A stretch of DNA of 64,000 bases from Gemmatimonadota bacterium (GTDB taxonomy: Bacteria > Latescibacterota > UBA2968 > UBA8231). The position numbers were made by a program, and so were the translations under genes. Numbering within the stretch: the stretch's first letter is position 1; each line of letters starts with the position of its first letter. The notes below the pieces were generated by a model that was not told where the DNA came from, did not search any database, and was given only the letters and a program-made list of their open reading frames with translations. Below are positions 8,884 to 17,854 of this stretch, piece after piece. Location: NCBI GenBank assembly GCA_009841115.1, contig VXML01000107.1, forward strand, positions 62,001-126,000. Reading direction: 5' to 3'.

Positions 8884-9780
8884 CTACGCTCGCTCGACCC
8901 AGTTGGCAACCACAATCCCCACAGCCACCAATCCCATGCTGGCCAGCAGATAGGGCGATATAGCCTCGTCCAAGAGCGCGGCGCTCAACAGCACGCCCAC
9001 CACCGGCGTAGCAAAGCCGAAGCCCCCCAATCGCCCCGGCGAGTGGTGTTGGAGCAGAAAGACTAGGATGATAAAACACAGCCCAGCGACGACGATGCCT
9101 TGGTAGAGTACGCCAGCTATGACCGGTCCGGTCAGGACGTACTCAGCCTCGGATTCTAAGAACGCGCTCCAAGCGGCAAACAACGGCAAGCTCAGCACGG
9201 CCTGCCAAAACAGCACCTGATAGGGATTAAGCCCCTGTACCAACCGCTTGATCACCACCTGCCGCAAGCCCAACAACAAGCCGCTAGCGGCCACCATCGC
9301 ATCGCCGAGCAGGTACTGCGTCTCGGCCAGTGCCAGCGACTCCCAAAACAGCAACACCACGCCGGCAAACGAAATGAGCAAGCCAAACCACTGCCCTAAG
9401 CCCAAGCGGTCGCCGACGAGCAAGTGCGCGAAGAATGCCGTGAAGAAGGGATAGATATTGACCACCACCCCCGAGCGGCTAGCCGTGGTGTACTGAGTAC
9501 CTGCGTTCAAAAGCCATATTTGCAGCGCGAAAAGCAACGCCAAGCCACCCAACCCCTTCCATTCGCTGGAGGGTATGCGCAACTGAATACCAGCAAAAAG
9601 TGCCCCGACCCATACGGTCAGAGCACCCAGTGCGAAGCGCAAGCCAGCCATCGCCGCCGGCGGCACCCCGTCGAGCCCCACCTTGATCGCCACCGGATTG
9701 CCGCCCCACAACACGGCGGTCACAACGGCTAGGGTACCGGCCTTTAGCCCGATGGCCTCATTGCGGATTTCAGCGGCCAA
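8884..9780 (-). CDS. EamA/DMT-family transporter
   Basis: A 298-residue inner-membrane protein with about ten hydrophobic helices in two five-helix EamA halves. The first half begins VTAVLWGGNPVAIKVGL and the second follows the LLGDAMVAASGLLLGL helix, as in drug/metabolite exporters. The substrate is not predictable. The chosen start is a TTG one base after the upstream cyclophilin stop (TAAATTG), which implies translational coupling; an internal start is possible because no clear ribosome site is present. The helicase fusion follows 30 bases downstream. Confidence 0.85.
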   Translation of the reverse strand: MAAEIRNEAIGLKAGTLAVVTAVLWGGNPVAIKVGLDGVPPAAMAGLRFALGALTVWVGALFAGIQLRIPSSEWKGLGGLALLFALQIWLLNAGTQYTTASRSGVVVNIYPFFTAFFAHLLVGDRLGLGQWFGLLISFAGVVLLFWESLALAETQYLLGDAMVAASGLLLGLRQVVIKRLVQGLNPYQVLFWQAVLSLPLFAAWSAFLESEAEYVLTGPVIAGVLYQGIVVAGLCFIILVFLLQHHSPGRLGGFGFATPVVGVLLSAALLDEAISPYLLASMGLVAVGIVVANWVERA

Positions 9781-9781
9781 T

Positions 9782-10423
9782 TTACTCGATGATCTCGGCC
9801 TTGACGATATAGTCTAGGTTGGGAAAGTTTTCTGCGAGATAGGCGTTGCCGTTCATGGCGATCTGCCCTTGGGAAGGCTGCTGGCCGTACTCGGCGTTGA
9901 TCGCATCAACCACCTCTATGCCCTCTACTACTTCGCCGAAGGGCGCAAACCCCATGCCGTCGAGATTGGCGTTGTCTCCCAAGTTGATAAAGAGCTGGGT
10001 CGTGCGCGTATTGGGCTGGTTGGTTTTGGCGTACGTAATCCGTCCGCGCGTATTGCTCTGCACGACGGGGTCGTCGAGGATATGGGCCCGATGCCAGACC
10101 TGGTTCAGCGCTGGATTGCCGCTCAGCCCCCACTGCACCACAAAATTAGGTACCACGCGGAAAAAGCGCTGCGCGTCGTAGAAACCATTGCGGACCAAGT
10201 TGTAGAAGCGATCGGCACCAATCGGTGCCCAATCGCGCGTCACTTGGATGACCACCGGGCCGGCGCTGGTCTCCAAGCGCACGGAGAATTCGTCGGGTGC
10301 CTGCTCGTTTAAGGCTTCGCCTGTAGGATCCATTAAGATCTCCTTGCTTGTTTCCCCATCTTGGCCGCCGGTTCCACAGCCGAAAGCCCAAAGTGCGATG
10401 ATTAGTAGTGCGCTCCGCTTCAT
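9782..10423 (-). CDS. Lipoprotein cyclophilin-type peptidyl-prolyl isomerase
   Basis: A 213-residue protein. The N-terminus MKRSALLIIALWAFGC is a lipoprotein signal with lipobox AFGC (lipidated Cys16), followed by a Gly/Asp-rich linker, so it should be membrane-anchored outside the cytoplasm. Residues about 45-213 are a cyclophilin domain: RFFRVVPNFVVQWG contains the catalytic-type Arg and Phe, and TTQLFINL plus GFAPFGEVVEG are typical family blocks. It would speed proline isomerisation in exported proteins. It heads a likely operon with the DMT transporter, one base away. Confidence 0.9.
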   Translation of the reverse strand: MKRSALLIIALWAFGCGTGGQDGETSKEILMDPTGEALNEQAPDEFSVRLETSAGPVVIQVTRDWAPIGADRFYNLVRNGFYDAQRFFRVVPNFVVQWGLSGNPALNQVWHRAHILDDPVVQSNTRGRITYAKTNQPNTRTTQLFINLGDNANLDGMGFAPFGEVVEGIEVVDAINAEYGQQPSQGQIAMNGNAYLAENFPNLDYIVKAEIIE

Positions 10424-10466
10424 TTTTCATGCCCTTTTGCTTGGTGGGTGTGTTTGTTGATTGCCG

Positions 10467-12704
10467 CTACAACCCTCTCACGGCTGCGACGAGCGCCTCG
10501 GTCGTAATGCCGAAGTGCGCCCACGTCTCCAAATGGCCTTCTGACGGGGCCGTCGTCGGATCGGTAATGCCGATGTGCGTCGCCGGAATGCCCAAGTCGC
10601 CAGCGACGCCCGCCACCAGCCCAGCGAAACCGCGCACGCCGACATTGGCTGCGCCGATCAGGCCGTCTTCTATAGTTACCACGCCCTTGGGATAGCGGCC
10701 CACCAACTCTTCTAATACAGCGTCAGGTAGCGGCAGACCGTTGATGATATGCACATCCACCGAGCCTTCGAGTTGTTCGGCCGCCTCACCAGCCAGAAAA
10801 GCCGGCGCGCCAAAAGCCAAAATCGTCCGCTCGGCTCCAGCGTAAGTGCGATAAGCTGTCACCGGCTCCCAAGCGTCACCCGGCTCCCACAGCGGCCCCG
10901 AGCCGTCTTGCTTTTCGAGGATGGGCAGGGAGTCGCGCGGGATGCCGATGATGTGCCCTCCGTAGTGCGCCGCCATATCGCAGACAGCCAAAAATGCCGC
11001 CCGCGCATCGGCTGGCCCATAGAAGCGGTGCAGATAGGGCAAATAGCTCAAGCCGACGTTGATCCACTCCAACCCCCAACCCGAAAAGTGGTCGCGCCCA
11101 GTGCAAGCCCCCACGTGCGACACGTGGAAGGCGACGTTGAGGCCCTCGTTGACGCCGGTGAGATTGCGCTGATAGCGCCAGACGTCAAATCCCTCGCGGG
11201 CAATGCCCTCGTAAAAGGCGGCAAACGTCGATACCACATTGAGCTGCGGTCCCGGCGCGCTCATCGCCAATCCATCGGTAATCAGACAAGCGGCTTGCTC
11301 TTCAATGCTCATCTCGAATTGATGGTCGGCGGTCAAGAAACCGCGCGCCTTCGCCAGCTTGGTCGAGGGATCGAGGTCGCAGCTAACGACGAAGACGTCG
11401 TCGGGAAAATGCGCGGCCACCGCCGCGTACGCAGCCTCGGACCCAGCGCGCGGGCTTTCGCGCTCGCCCACCGCGGGCAAGCTAACTTTTTCCCGCACAT
11501 CCTCGGGCAGAACCAAATTGCGACTACCGGGTGCAGGTCTAGCTCGGGTCTCGACTTGGCGCTTCTCGTCTTGGCGCAGCGTCGCTAGGGCTTGGTCCGC
11601 GGCCGCTGTTTTTTGGAACATCGGATTGCTCAGCACCTGCGCGGCGTCGCGGCCCTTCATGTGGCCGTCGTGATGCCCTTCGCCGCCAGGGAGCTTGTTG
11701 ACCAAGAAGAGGCACTCGAGCATCGGCACTATGTCGCGGTAGCTCATCAGCGAACCGGGGACCCAGATGCGAGTGCTGAGCTCAACGCCATGCTCGGCGG
11801 CAAACGCTGCGACCTCGGAACCAATTCCCAAGCGCTCGCCAAAGTCGCCGAGTTGCTCGTGCGTTCCCATGGGATAGATCAGCGTCGGCCGGCCCTGCTG
11901 CGCCAATTTGTAGCCTTCGACATAGGTTTCGTAGAGCACCGCAGCGTCGTGCAGAGTCTCGATCTCGATGACTTCCACGCCCATCGCCGCAACGATCGGA
12001 CGCGGATCCTTGTCCATAATGCCCTCGGTCGCGCCCGAAAGCTGGATGCCATTGCGGTGCATGACGAAGGTGATCGGTGCTCCGTGGACAGCTGCGCCGT
12101 TGAAGCCGTTGAGCGCTTGGCCCGAAATGTAGCCAGCGTCGCCACAGTGGCAGATGACCCAGCCGCCCTCGCCGCGCTTGGCCCGCTTGCCGAGGGCTTG
12201 ACCCACGGCCACCGGAATCATCACCCCCAAGCGCCCGCCGTTGAGTTGGGTGCCGCCCGGCAACCAAGACACGTGCCCGGGAGCGTCGAGCCCGCGACGA
12301 AAACCTTCGACGACGATCTCCTCATCGATAAAACCCAGCGCCGCCAATGCCGCGTAGTAACCCACGGAGGTGTGGGCGTGTTCGATAGTGTATTCGATGC
12401 GTTCGTAGTCAGTGATCGCCAAGGTCAACAAGAGCGACGGAATCAGCTCTAGACCGCCACCGAGGTGATCCAGCTCGCCGATTTCGGCCAGCGAGGCCAG
12501 CGAGCGGATCGCGGTCGCGGCTGCTTCGATCTGCAAGCCCTCTAGGGCGTCGATTTGCTCTTGGTGCAGCGCTTGTTGTTTGCCGATATCCACGGTGAGC
12601 GGCAAGACCGCGGAATGCACCTTCTCGCCTAGGTAGCGCACTCCGCCCAACAGCTCTTTGTTGCGCTGCTGTTGTCCCGTTTGCGCCGCTTCAATCCCCC
12701 GCAT
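10467..12704 (-). CDS. Transketolase-like thiamine-diphosphate enzyme
   Basis: A 745-residue single-chain protein with the three-domain transketolase order. The pyrophosphate-binding domain carries GDAG (188-191) and an N218 cofactor-ligand candidate in HRNGIQ. The central pyrimidine-binding domain has the expected Glu in MSIEEQAACL. A C-terminal nucleotide-like domain ends the chain. Family members move two-carbon units between sugar phosphates. GDAG instead of GDG and several unusual stretches suggest a side branch rather than the housekeeping transketolase, so the substrate is open. AGGGAG lies six bases before the ATG. The 2-hydroxyacid dehydrogenase and PHP genes lie just upstream on the same strand. 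Confidence 0.8.
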   Translation of the reverse strand: MRGIEAAQTGQQQRNKELLGGVRYLGEKVHSAVLPLTVDIGKQQALHQEQIDALEGLQIEAAATAIRSLASLAEIGELDHLGGGLELIPSLLLTLAITDYERIEYTIEHAHTSVGYYAALAALGFIDEEIVVEGFRRGLDAPGHVSWLPGGTQLNGGRLGVMIPVAVGQALGKRAKRGEGGWVICHCGDAGYISGQALNGFNGAAVHGAPITFVMHRNGIQLSGATEGIMDKDPRPIVAAMGVEVIEIETLHDAAVLYETYVEGYKLAQQGRPTLIYPMGTHEQLGDFGERLGIGSEVAAFAAEHGVELSTRIWVPGSLMSYRDIVPMLECLFLVNKLPGGEGHHDGHMKGRDAAQVLSNPMFQKTAAADQALATLRQDEKRQVETRARPAPGSRNLVLPEDVREKVSLPAVGERESPRAGSEAAYAAVAAHFPDDVFVVSCDLDPSTKLAKARGFLTADHQFEMSIEEQAACLITDGLAMSAPGPQLNVVSTFAAFYEGIAREGFDVWRYQRNLTGVNEGLNVAFHVSHVGACTGRDHFSGWGLEWINVGLSYLPYLHRFYGPADARAAFLAVCDMAAHYGGHIIGIPRDSLPILEKQDGSGPLWEPGDAWEPVTAYRTYAGAERTILAFGAPAFLAGEAAEQLEGSVDVHIINGLPLPDAVLEELVGRYPKGVVTIEDGLIGAANVGVRGFAGLVAGVAGDLGIPATHIGITDPTTAPSEGHLETWAHFGITTEALVAAVRGL

Positions 12705-12781
12705 GTATAACTCCCTAAGTGGGTATTTTTAATTGAATGAAAGAGTCGTAAAAGTATAAACCCAGCACCGAATGCGAGCAA

Positions 12782-13792
12782 TCAACGCGGCTTGAACTGC
12801 ACGGCCAATTTCTCTGCCCACGCCTTGTTCGCGTCGATCGTGCGCCCGGCGTTGTGCGGCGTGTGCACCACGTTGTGCCGCCCCAGCAGCGGATCGTCTA
12901 AAGGCAGCGGCTCTTGGTCCCACACATCCGCCGCCAAGCTCAGTTCATCGGCCATCACCCGCCGCCGGATTGCGTCCGTATCGCAGATCTTCGCTCTGGT
13001 CACCAGCACCACCAGACAACCCTTGGGCAACGCGTCAATGTGCTCAGCCTCGACCAAGCCACGCGTCGATTCCGTGAGCGGCACCATGGGCGCGAACACT
13101 TCGGCATCGGTGACTAGCTGCTCCAGATGGTACTCGCGGCGCGACCCGGCCCGGTGAAAGCACGGCTCCGTAGCAAACGGATCCCAAGCCGCCACATCGG
13201 CTCCCAGCATCGACGCGAAACTGGCGTAGCGGCTGGCGATATTGCCAGCCCCGACGATCCGCACCCGCTTGCCACACAGCGTGCCGCTGGCAAAGGCCGG
13301 GTCGTCGCCAAACTGGTGCCCGCGCGCTCCGGGCCGACCTTGGCCCTCGGGCGGCTCGTAGTCCCAAGGCGCTTGGCTCTGGATGATCTCTCGGTGCAAC
13401 TGCGGGATTCGCCGCAGTCCGCACAGCGTCAAGGCCAAGCCAAATTCCGCCACAGTCTGCGACCAAAACCCCTCGCTCGGATGGTCGTACACCGCGACGC
13501 CGGCCTCGGCCAAATACTCGTTACAGCCCTCGCCTAGCCGCCGGCCATAAGACCCCTGAAAGGTCGCCTCCTGCAAGGCCGTAAAAAGTCGCAGACACGT
13601 CAGACCCACTGGCACCCCTAGCGTAGCCAACCGCGTCACGCGGCTCGGCTCCTCAATCACCTCGCCCAAGGGCCGCTCATCTCCGTGCGCCAGACGCACA
13701 AAGTCCGCTTCGGGCCACAAGGTGCGGAAGTGGTCGGCGGCAAAGGGCCAAACTCCGTCAAAATCTGGATGAACGATGATCAAATCGCCCAT
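12782..13792 (-). CDS. D-isomer-specific 2-hydroxyacid dehydrogenase
   Basis: A 336-residue NAD(P)-dependent dehydrogenase that interconverts 2-hydroxy and 2-keto acids. Visible marks are the nucleotide-binding VGAGNIA (residues 180-186), the following acidic W-D (203-204), and catalytic R266 (VTRAK), E294 (WDQEP) and H313 (TPHNAG). The frame extends upstream to 13912, but that part overlaps the PHP gene and looks non-native. The start at 13792 has AGGAGG eight bases before it. The PHP gene stop at 13794 nearly touches this start, so the two are co-transcribed. Confidence 0.88.
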   Translation of the reverse strand: MGDLIIVHPDFDGVWPFAADHFRTLWPEADFVRLAHGDERPLGEVIEEPSRVTRLATLGVPVGLTCLRLFTALQEATFQGSYGRRLGEGCNEYLAEAGVAVYDHPSEGFWSQTVAEFGLALTLCGLRRIPQLHREIIQSQAPWDYEPPEGQGRPGARGHQFGDDPAFASGTLCGKRVRIVGAGNIASRYASFASMLGADVAAWDPFATEPCFHRAGSRREYHLEQLVTDAEVFAPMVPLTESTRGLVEAEHIDALPKGCLVVLVTRAKICDTDAIRRRVMADELSLAADVWDQEPLPLDDPLLGRHNVVHTPHNAGRTIDANKAWAEKLAVQFKPR

Positions 13793-13793
13793 G

Positions 13794-14675
13794 TCATTCG
13801 CCCTCCTCATAAAAAAACGGCTGCGTCCAAGCAAACGCCTCTCCTGCGCCCCAACACTCAAAGCGTACGTATCCCGCCCGCTCCGGCACTTCCACCTCAA
13901 TTTCCCGCCCATCGGCCACGGCTATCCGCTTCGCGCCGGCGCGCAAGGCCACGATCCGCGCTGCATTCTCCGTCTCAATCCAAATCCTGTTTCCCTCGAC
14001 TTGGATCTGGCTGATCTCAACTCCCGTCGAGGCGTAAAAGCGACCGGCGCGCAGGGCTTCCGCCACACCGCTAGCCGTCTCCTCCTCCACATAGGCCACA
14101 TTCCACCCCAACCCCACATCGCCTTCCGCCGCGTGGCTGTCGTCGTTGGCAAACCCCCACAGGCGTCTTCCCGCGCTCAGCAGCATGTCCCAGCGATTCG
14201 TCGCGTAGGGGCTGCCCTCCAAGCGGCAGATCACGCCGTTGTAGATCTCCAAGCCCACGTAGCCCTCGCAGGCCTGCAAAAGCTCCTGCGGACAGTGGTT
14301 GAAATTGCCGTGCCAGTTAGGGTGGTTGAAAAGGGCAAAACCCCCACCCGATTCGTTGACCTCGTCAATTACCTGCTGTCGGTCCGCATGCGGCGCGACC
14401 CACGCTGCGTCCCCTACGTGCAAAACGTGCGGACCATTGGCTGAGATTTCATTGCCCGGAACTAGGATCATCCCTTGTGCATCGTATTGCTCGTAGTCTT
14501 CCAAGGACGTATAGATGTCGTGATCGGTGATCGCCAAGAAACCGTAGCCGCGGCCCGCGTAATCGTCGATTACCGCTTGGTGATCGCGCTCGCCGTCGCT
14601 GGCAGTCGTGTGCGTGTGCAGGTTGCCGACTAGCCAGCGGCCTCCACTCAAATTCTGATAGGGATGTTCAATCAT
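13794..14675 (-). CDS. PHP-domain metal-dependent phosphoesterase
   Basis: A 293-residue protein of the PHP superfamily. Metal-binding marks are LHTHTTASDG near the N-terminus, AITDHD, the E in PGNEIS, NHPNWH and the late DDSHA. The family hydrolyses phosphomonoesters or cyclic phosphates with two or three metal ions. The start at 14675 is chosen because GAGGAGA lies just upstream; a frame extension to 14732 lacks one. It is the first gene of a unit continuing into the hydroxyacid dehydrogenase. The substrate is unknown. Confidence 0.85.
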   Translation of the reverse strand: MIEHPYQNLSGGRWLVGNLHTHTTASDGERDHQAVIDDYAGRGYGFLAITDHDIYTSLEDYEQYDAQGMILVPGNEISANGPHVLHVGDAAWVAPHADRQQVIDEVNESGGGFALFNHPNWHGNFNHCPQELLQACEGYVGLEIYNGVICRLEGSPYATNRWDMLLSAGRRLWGFANDDSHAAEGDVGLGWNVAYVEEETASGVAEALRAGRFYASTGVEISQIQVEGNRIWIETENAARIVALRAGAKRIAVADGREIEVEVPERAGYVRFECWGAGEAFAWTQPFFYEEGE

Positions 14676-14788
14676 CGGATTCTCCTCGTTGGGAAGCGGC
14701 CTCAAAATACGGGAGCACTCTGCGGGCGACAAGGGAAGGCTCGCCGGGCAGTGTTGACGCGAAAAGTAAGTGGCCGTTTAATTGAAAA

Positions 14789-14892
14789 CAGTGGTTAGTG
14801 ATCAGTGCCCTGTGATCAGTGATCCGTCCCCACCCTCCAGGTGTCAGGGGAAGACTAACCACCAACCACTAACCACTAACCACTAACCACTG
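14789..14892. repeat. ACTAACC heptamer array with 12-bp inverted partner
   Basis: Five 7-base units run from 14854 to 14888 (ACTAACC four times and ACCAACC once), ending in ACTG at 14892. CAGTGGTTAGTG at 14789-14800 is the exact reverse complement of CACTAACCACTG at 14881-14892, so the array can fold back over about 80 bases. GTGATCAGTG occurs twice in between (14798-14807 and 14812-14821). The element ends 13 bases before the enolase ATG. The rest of the gap between 14676 and 14905 shows no gene. Confidence 0.85.
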
Positions 14893-14905
14893 CTTTAAAA
14901 TCCCG

Positions 14906-16060
14906 ATGAAAATCACCGATATCCGCACGCTCTCGCTCTCGCGCGCCCACGAGCCTGAACTTCAGTGGTACAGCGCCACCTTCCACGTGCCCAAGGCCGA
15001 CTGCTCAATCTGCATCATCGAAACCGACGAAGGCTTGCAGGGCATCGCCGAGCCTTGCGCGTACGGCGTGCCACCCGCAATCGCCGCTCGCATCGATAAA
15101 CTCAAGCCCAGTCTCATCGGCCGCGACCCCCGCGACGAGGACCTGACGCCGCACAACCAAGCGGAGCGCGCCAACGACATCGCCAACGCCGGCCTCAACT
15201 GCGCGCTGTGGGATTTGCGCGGCAAGATCGCTGGCAAACCCACCGCCGACCTGCTCTGCGCGTCAGGACAGGAACCCCTGCGCCGCCTCCGCCTCTACGC
15301 TTCCTCGGGCGTGCGTTACGACTGGGACGACCACCCCGAGTCCGTCGTCGAAGAGGCCATCGGCTACGCTGAAGACGGCTTCACCGCCTACAAGATGCGT
15401 ATAGGCACCCACTGGGCTTGGTCGGGCGTCACCGTCGATCGCTTTCTAAAAATAGCGCACCAGGTCCACGAGGCCGTGGGTGCGCGCATGAATCTAGCCC
15501 TCGACGGCAATTGCCGCCTCTCGATGGAGGAGGCGCTACCCATTGCCGAGGCGCTCGACGAAATGGGCTGGGCTTGGTTTGAGGAGCCGGTCGAACGCGT
15601 TCCTGCGGACTACGCCCGGCTCAACGACGCCGTCTCCATCCCCGTCACTGGCGGCGAGCCGTTTACCACATGGGCGCAGTTCGAGCCATTCATGGAGGTG
15701 GGGGGCTTCGGCATCGTCCAGCCCGACGCTGGCGTCTGCGGCATCGACCTCTGCATGGAGGTCGGCCACAAGGCCCACTTCGACTACGGCGGCATACCCC
15801 TGATCCCGCACAACTGGCACAACGGCCTGATGACCATGGCCAACGCCCACATGGTCGCGGCGCTGCCCGACCCACGCCTAGTCGAGCTAAATATGAAGCA
15901 GGGGCCGCTACAGTGGGAGATTCTGCGCGAGAAACCGCTGATCGAAGACGGCCACTTGGTTCTGCCCAACGCCCCGGGCTTCGGCGTCGGATTGGCCGAC
16001 GACCTCGAAGCGCGCTTCCCGTACATCGAAGGCCCTTGGGGCGATCCCGTACAGCGCTGA
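14906..16060 (+). CDS. Enolase-superfamily (mandelate racemase/muconate lactonizing) enzyme
   Basis: A 384-residue Mg2+-dependent enzyme that would abstract a proton alpha to a carboxylate, usually for sugar-acid dehydration. Visible are the capping N-terminal domain (MKITDIRTL, ETDEGLQGIAE), YKMRIG on the second barrel strand, metal ligands D in LALDGN, E in WFEEPV and E in TGGEPF, then QPDAG and the late IPHNWHNG His. It is followed after six bases by a PhyH gene, the first of three enolase-PhyH neighbours in this window. No strong ribosome site is visible before the ATG. The exact sugar acid is not predictable. Confidence 0.88.
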   Translation: MKITDIRTLSLSRAHEPELQWYSATFHVPKADCSICIIETDEGLQGIAEPCAYGVPPAIAARIDKLKPSLIGRDPRDEDLTPHNQAERANDIANAGLNCALWDLRGKIAGKPTADLLCASGQEPLRRLRLYASSGVRYDWDDHPESVVEEAIGYAEDGFTAYKMRIGTHWAWSGVTVDRFLKIAHQVHEAVGARMNLALDGNCRLSMEEALPIAEALDEMGWAWFEEPVERVPADYARLNDAVSIPVTGGEPFTTWAQFEPFMEVGGFGIVQPDAGVCGIDLCMEVGHKAHFDYGGIPLIPHNWHNGLMTMANAHMVAALPDPRLVELNMKQGPLQWEILREKPLIEDGHLVLPNAPGFGVGLADDLEARFPYIEGPWGDPVQR

Positions 16061-16066
16061 GGACTT

Positions 16067-16900
16067 ATGGTCACTGACCTCGAAAATTATCTCTTCGACC
16101 TGCGCGGCTACCTGCATTTAGAGGGGGCACTTACCGCCGATGAGGTCAAAGATCTCAACGATTGCCTCGACGCCATCCCGCCGCTAGAGCCGGGCGACTG
16201 GTACGGCCATGTTCACGCCCATACCTATGGCACGATTGACGGCCTCAACTTGCAGCAAATCTACGAGGCGGGCGAACCTTTTGAGCGGATGATCGATCAT
16301 CCCGCTTGGATCGAGAAAGTAAAGCACTTCGTCGGCGGCGAGGGCACGTTCGACTACGCACACGGGCCGCTCTTCATTGACGAAAACCTCGCCAACTTCC
16401 GCCAGCCTGGAGAGGCCATCGGCCTGCACTCCGGCGGCTATCCTCCCATCATGCGCAACCAATTCCGCTACCACCGCGGACGCTACATGTGCGGCCAAAT
16501 CAACATCCTCGTCGCGCTCACGGACATCGGTCCGGGCGACGGCGGCACCATGCTGATCCCCGGCAGCCACAAGTCCAACTTCACGCATCCCGACTTAGAC
16601 CGGCATCGCATGAGGCCCGAAGGCGCTACCGTCGAGGGCATCACCGGCGCGGTCGAGTGCCACATGGCCAAGGGCGACGCCTTGCTCTTTGTCGATGGCC
16701 TCTCGCACGGCTCGGCCCGACGCCAAAACGAGGGCACGCGCCGGATTTTCGTCTATCGCTACGGACCCTCTTGGGGCAACTTCCGCCACGGCTACCACCC
16801 CTCGGACGAGCTATTGGCGCGCCTGACGCCCGAGCGGCGGCAGATCGTCTGGCCGCAGAGGCCCCGTCCCCAAGGACCGCAAAAAAAGGCTACTGAGTAA
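16067..16900 (+). CDS. PhyH-family protein with HxG in place of HxD
   Basis: A 277-residue PhyH-fold protein: GYLHLEGAL start, CGQINILVALTDIGPGDGG, then IPGSHKSNF. At the place of the iron-binding HxD the sequence is LHSGGY (H121, S122, G123), so the carboxylate ligand is missing; the distal His is H214 (LSHGSARR), with R219 or R225 for 2-oxoglutarate. Loss of the Asp is known from Fe/2-oxoglutarate halogenases, but this subfamily may use another ligand or be a different enzyme. The GAGG ribosome site lies inside the end of the enolase gene, so the two are coupled. Confidence 0.82.
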   Translation: MVTDLENYLFDLRGYLHLEGALTADEVKDLNDCLDAIPPLEPGDWYGHVHAHTYGTIDGLNLQQIYEAGEPFERMIDHPAWIEKVKHFVGGEGTFDYAHGPLFIDENLANFRQPGEAIGLHSGGYPPIMRNQFRYHRGRYMCGQINILVALTDIGPGDGGTMLIPGSHKSNFTHPDLDRHRMRPEGATVEGITGAVECHMAKGDALLFVDGLSHGSARRQNEGTRRIFVYRYGPSWGNFRHGYHPSDELLARLTPERRQIVWPQRPRPQGPQKKATE

Positions 16901-16905
16901 ATTCC

Positions 16906-17787
16906 ATGAAAGGCATCATCCTCGCCGGCGGCCAAGGCACGCGCCTTTACCCCCTGACCGTATCGGTCTCCAAGCAGATCCTGCCGATTTTCGACAAGCC
17001 GATGATCTACTACCCGCTCTCGGTGCTCATGCTGGCCGATATCCGCGAGATTCTCATTATCTCCAGCCCGGAGCACACCGATCTCTACCGCCAGCTTTTC
17101 GGCGACGGTAGTAGGTTAGGGCTGGATATCGAATACAAGGTCCAGCCCCGGCCTGAAGGCCAAGCCCAAGCCTTTACCGTCGGTGCGGACTTTGCCGCGG
17201 GGGGGCCCTGTGCCTTGATATTCGGCGACAACTTCCTCTACGGACACGGCCTGACGGCGATTCTACAGCGCGCCAGCCAACTGCGAGAGGGAGGATTGGT
17301 CTTCGCCTACTACGTAAGCGATCCCACGCGCTACGGAGTCGTCGAATTCGACGGAGAGGGCAACGCCATCAGTATTGAAGAGAAGCCGCAAACCCCCAAG
17401 TCCAACTACGCGGTTATCGGCCTTTATTTTTACGACGAGGAGGTCGTCGACATCGTCCGCGGTCTCAAACCTTCGGCCCGCGGCGAATTTGATATTACGG
17501 ATGTCAACATCGAGTATCTCCGTCGCAAACAGCTCAGGGTCGAGGTGCTAGGGCGGGGCTTTGCCTGGTTCGACACCGGCACGCACGAGAGCCTCCTAGA
17601 GGCCAACAACTTCGTCCAAACCATCGAGCACCGGCAGGGGCTCAAAGTGGGCTGCGTCGAGGAAATAGCGTACCGCAAGGGCTACATTGGCGAAGAACAG
17701 CTCCTCCGCATCGCCAATTACTCCCAAGACAATGCGTACTGCCTCTATCTGAAGCGCCTCGTCGAACAGTCCGGGCCGACGTTCTAA
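16906..17787 (+). CDS. rfbA: Glucose-1-phosphate thymidylyltransferase
   Basis: A 293-residue enzyme making dTDP-glucose from dTTP and glucose-1-phosphate, the first step of dTDP-rhamnose synthesis. It carries the nucleotidyltransferase signature LAGGQGTRLYPLT, a KQILPIFDKPMIYYPLS block, the metal/phosphate site FGDNF, and the EEKP and WFDTGTHESLL segments diagnostic of RmlA. Length fits the family. The other rml genes are not adjacent, which is unusual. The gene follows the PhyH gene by six bases, with no strong ribosome site of its own. Confidence 0.95.
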   Translation: MKGIILAGGQGTRLYPLTVSVSKQILPIFDKPMIYYPLSVLMLADIREILIISSPEHTDLYRQLFGDGSRLGLDIEYKVQPRPEGQAQAFTVGADFAAGGPCALIFGDNFLYGHGLTAILQRASQLREGGLVFAYYVSDPTRYGVVEFDGEGNAISIEEKPQTPKSNYAVIGLYFYDEEVVDIVRGLKPSARGEFDITDVNIEYLRRKQLRVEVLGRGFAWFDTGTHESLLEANNFVQTIEHRQGLKVGCVEEIAYRKGYIGEEQLLRIANYSQDNAYCLYLKRLVEQSGPTF

Positions 17788-17854
17788 CGCCTTTTGACTT
17801 ATCGGCCCACTGCCATACCTTAATGTATTTCACTTTCCACACAGCCACTTAGAT

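Noticed and set aside
11592..12452. 286-codon frame on the plus strand
   Set aside because: Antisense to the transketolase-like gene, whose strand shows cofactor motifs; GC-rich third positions create such shadows.
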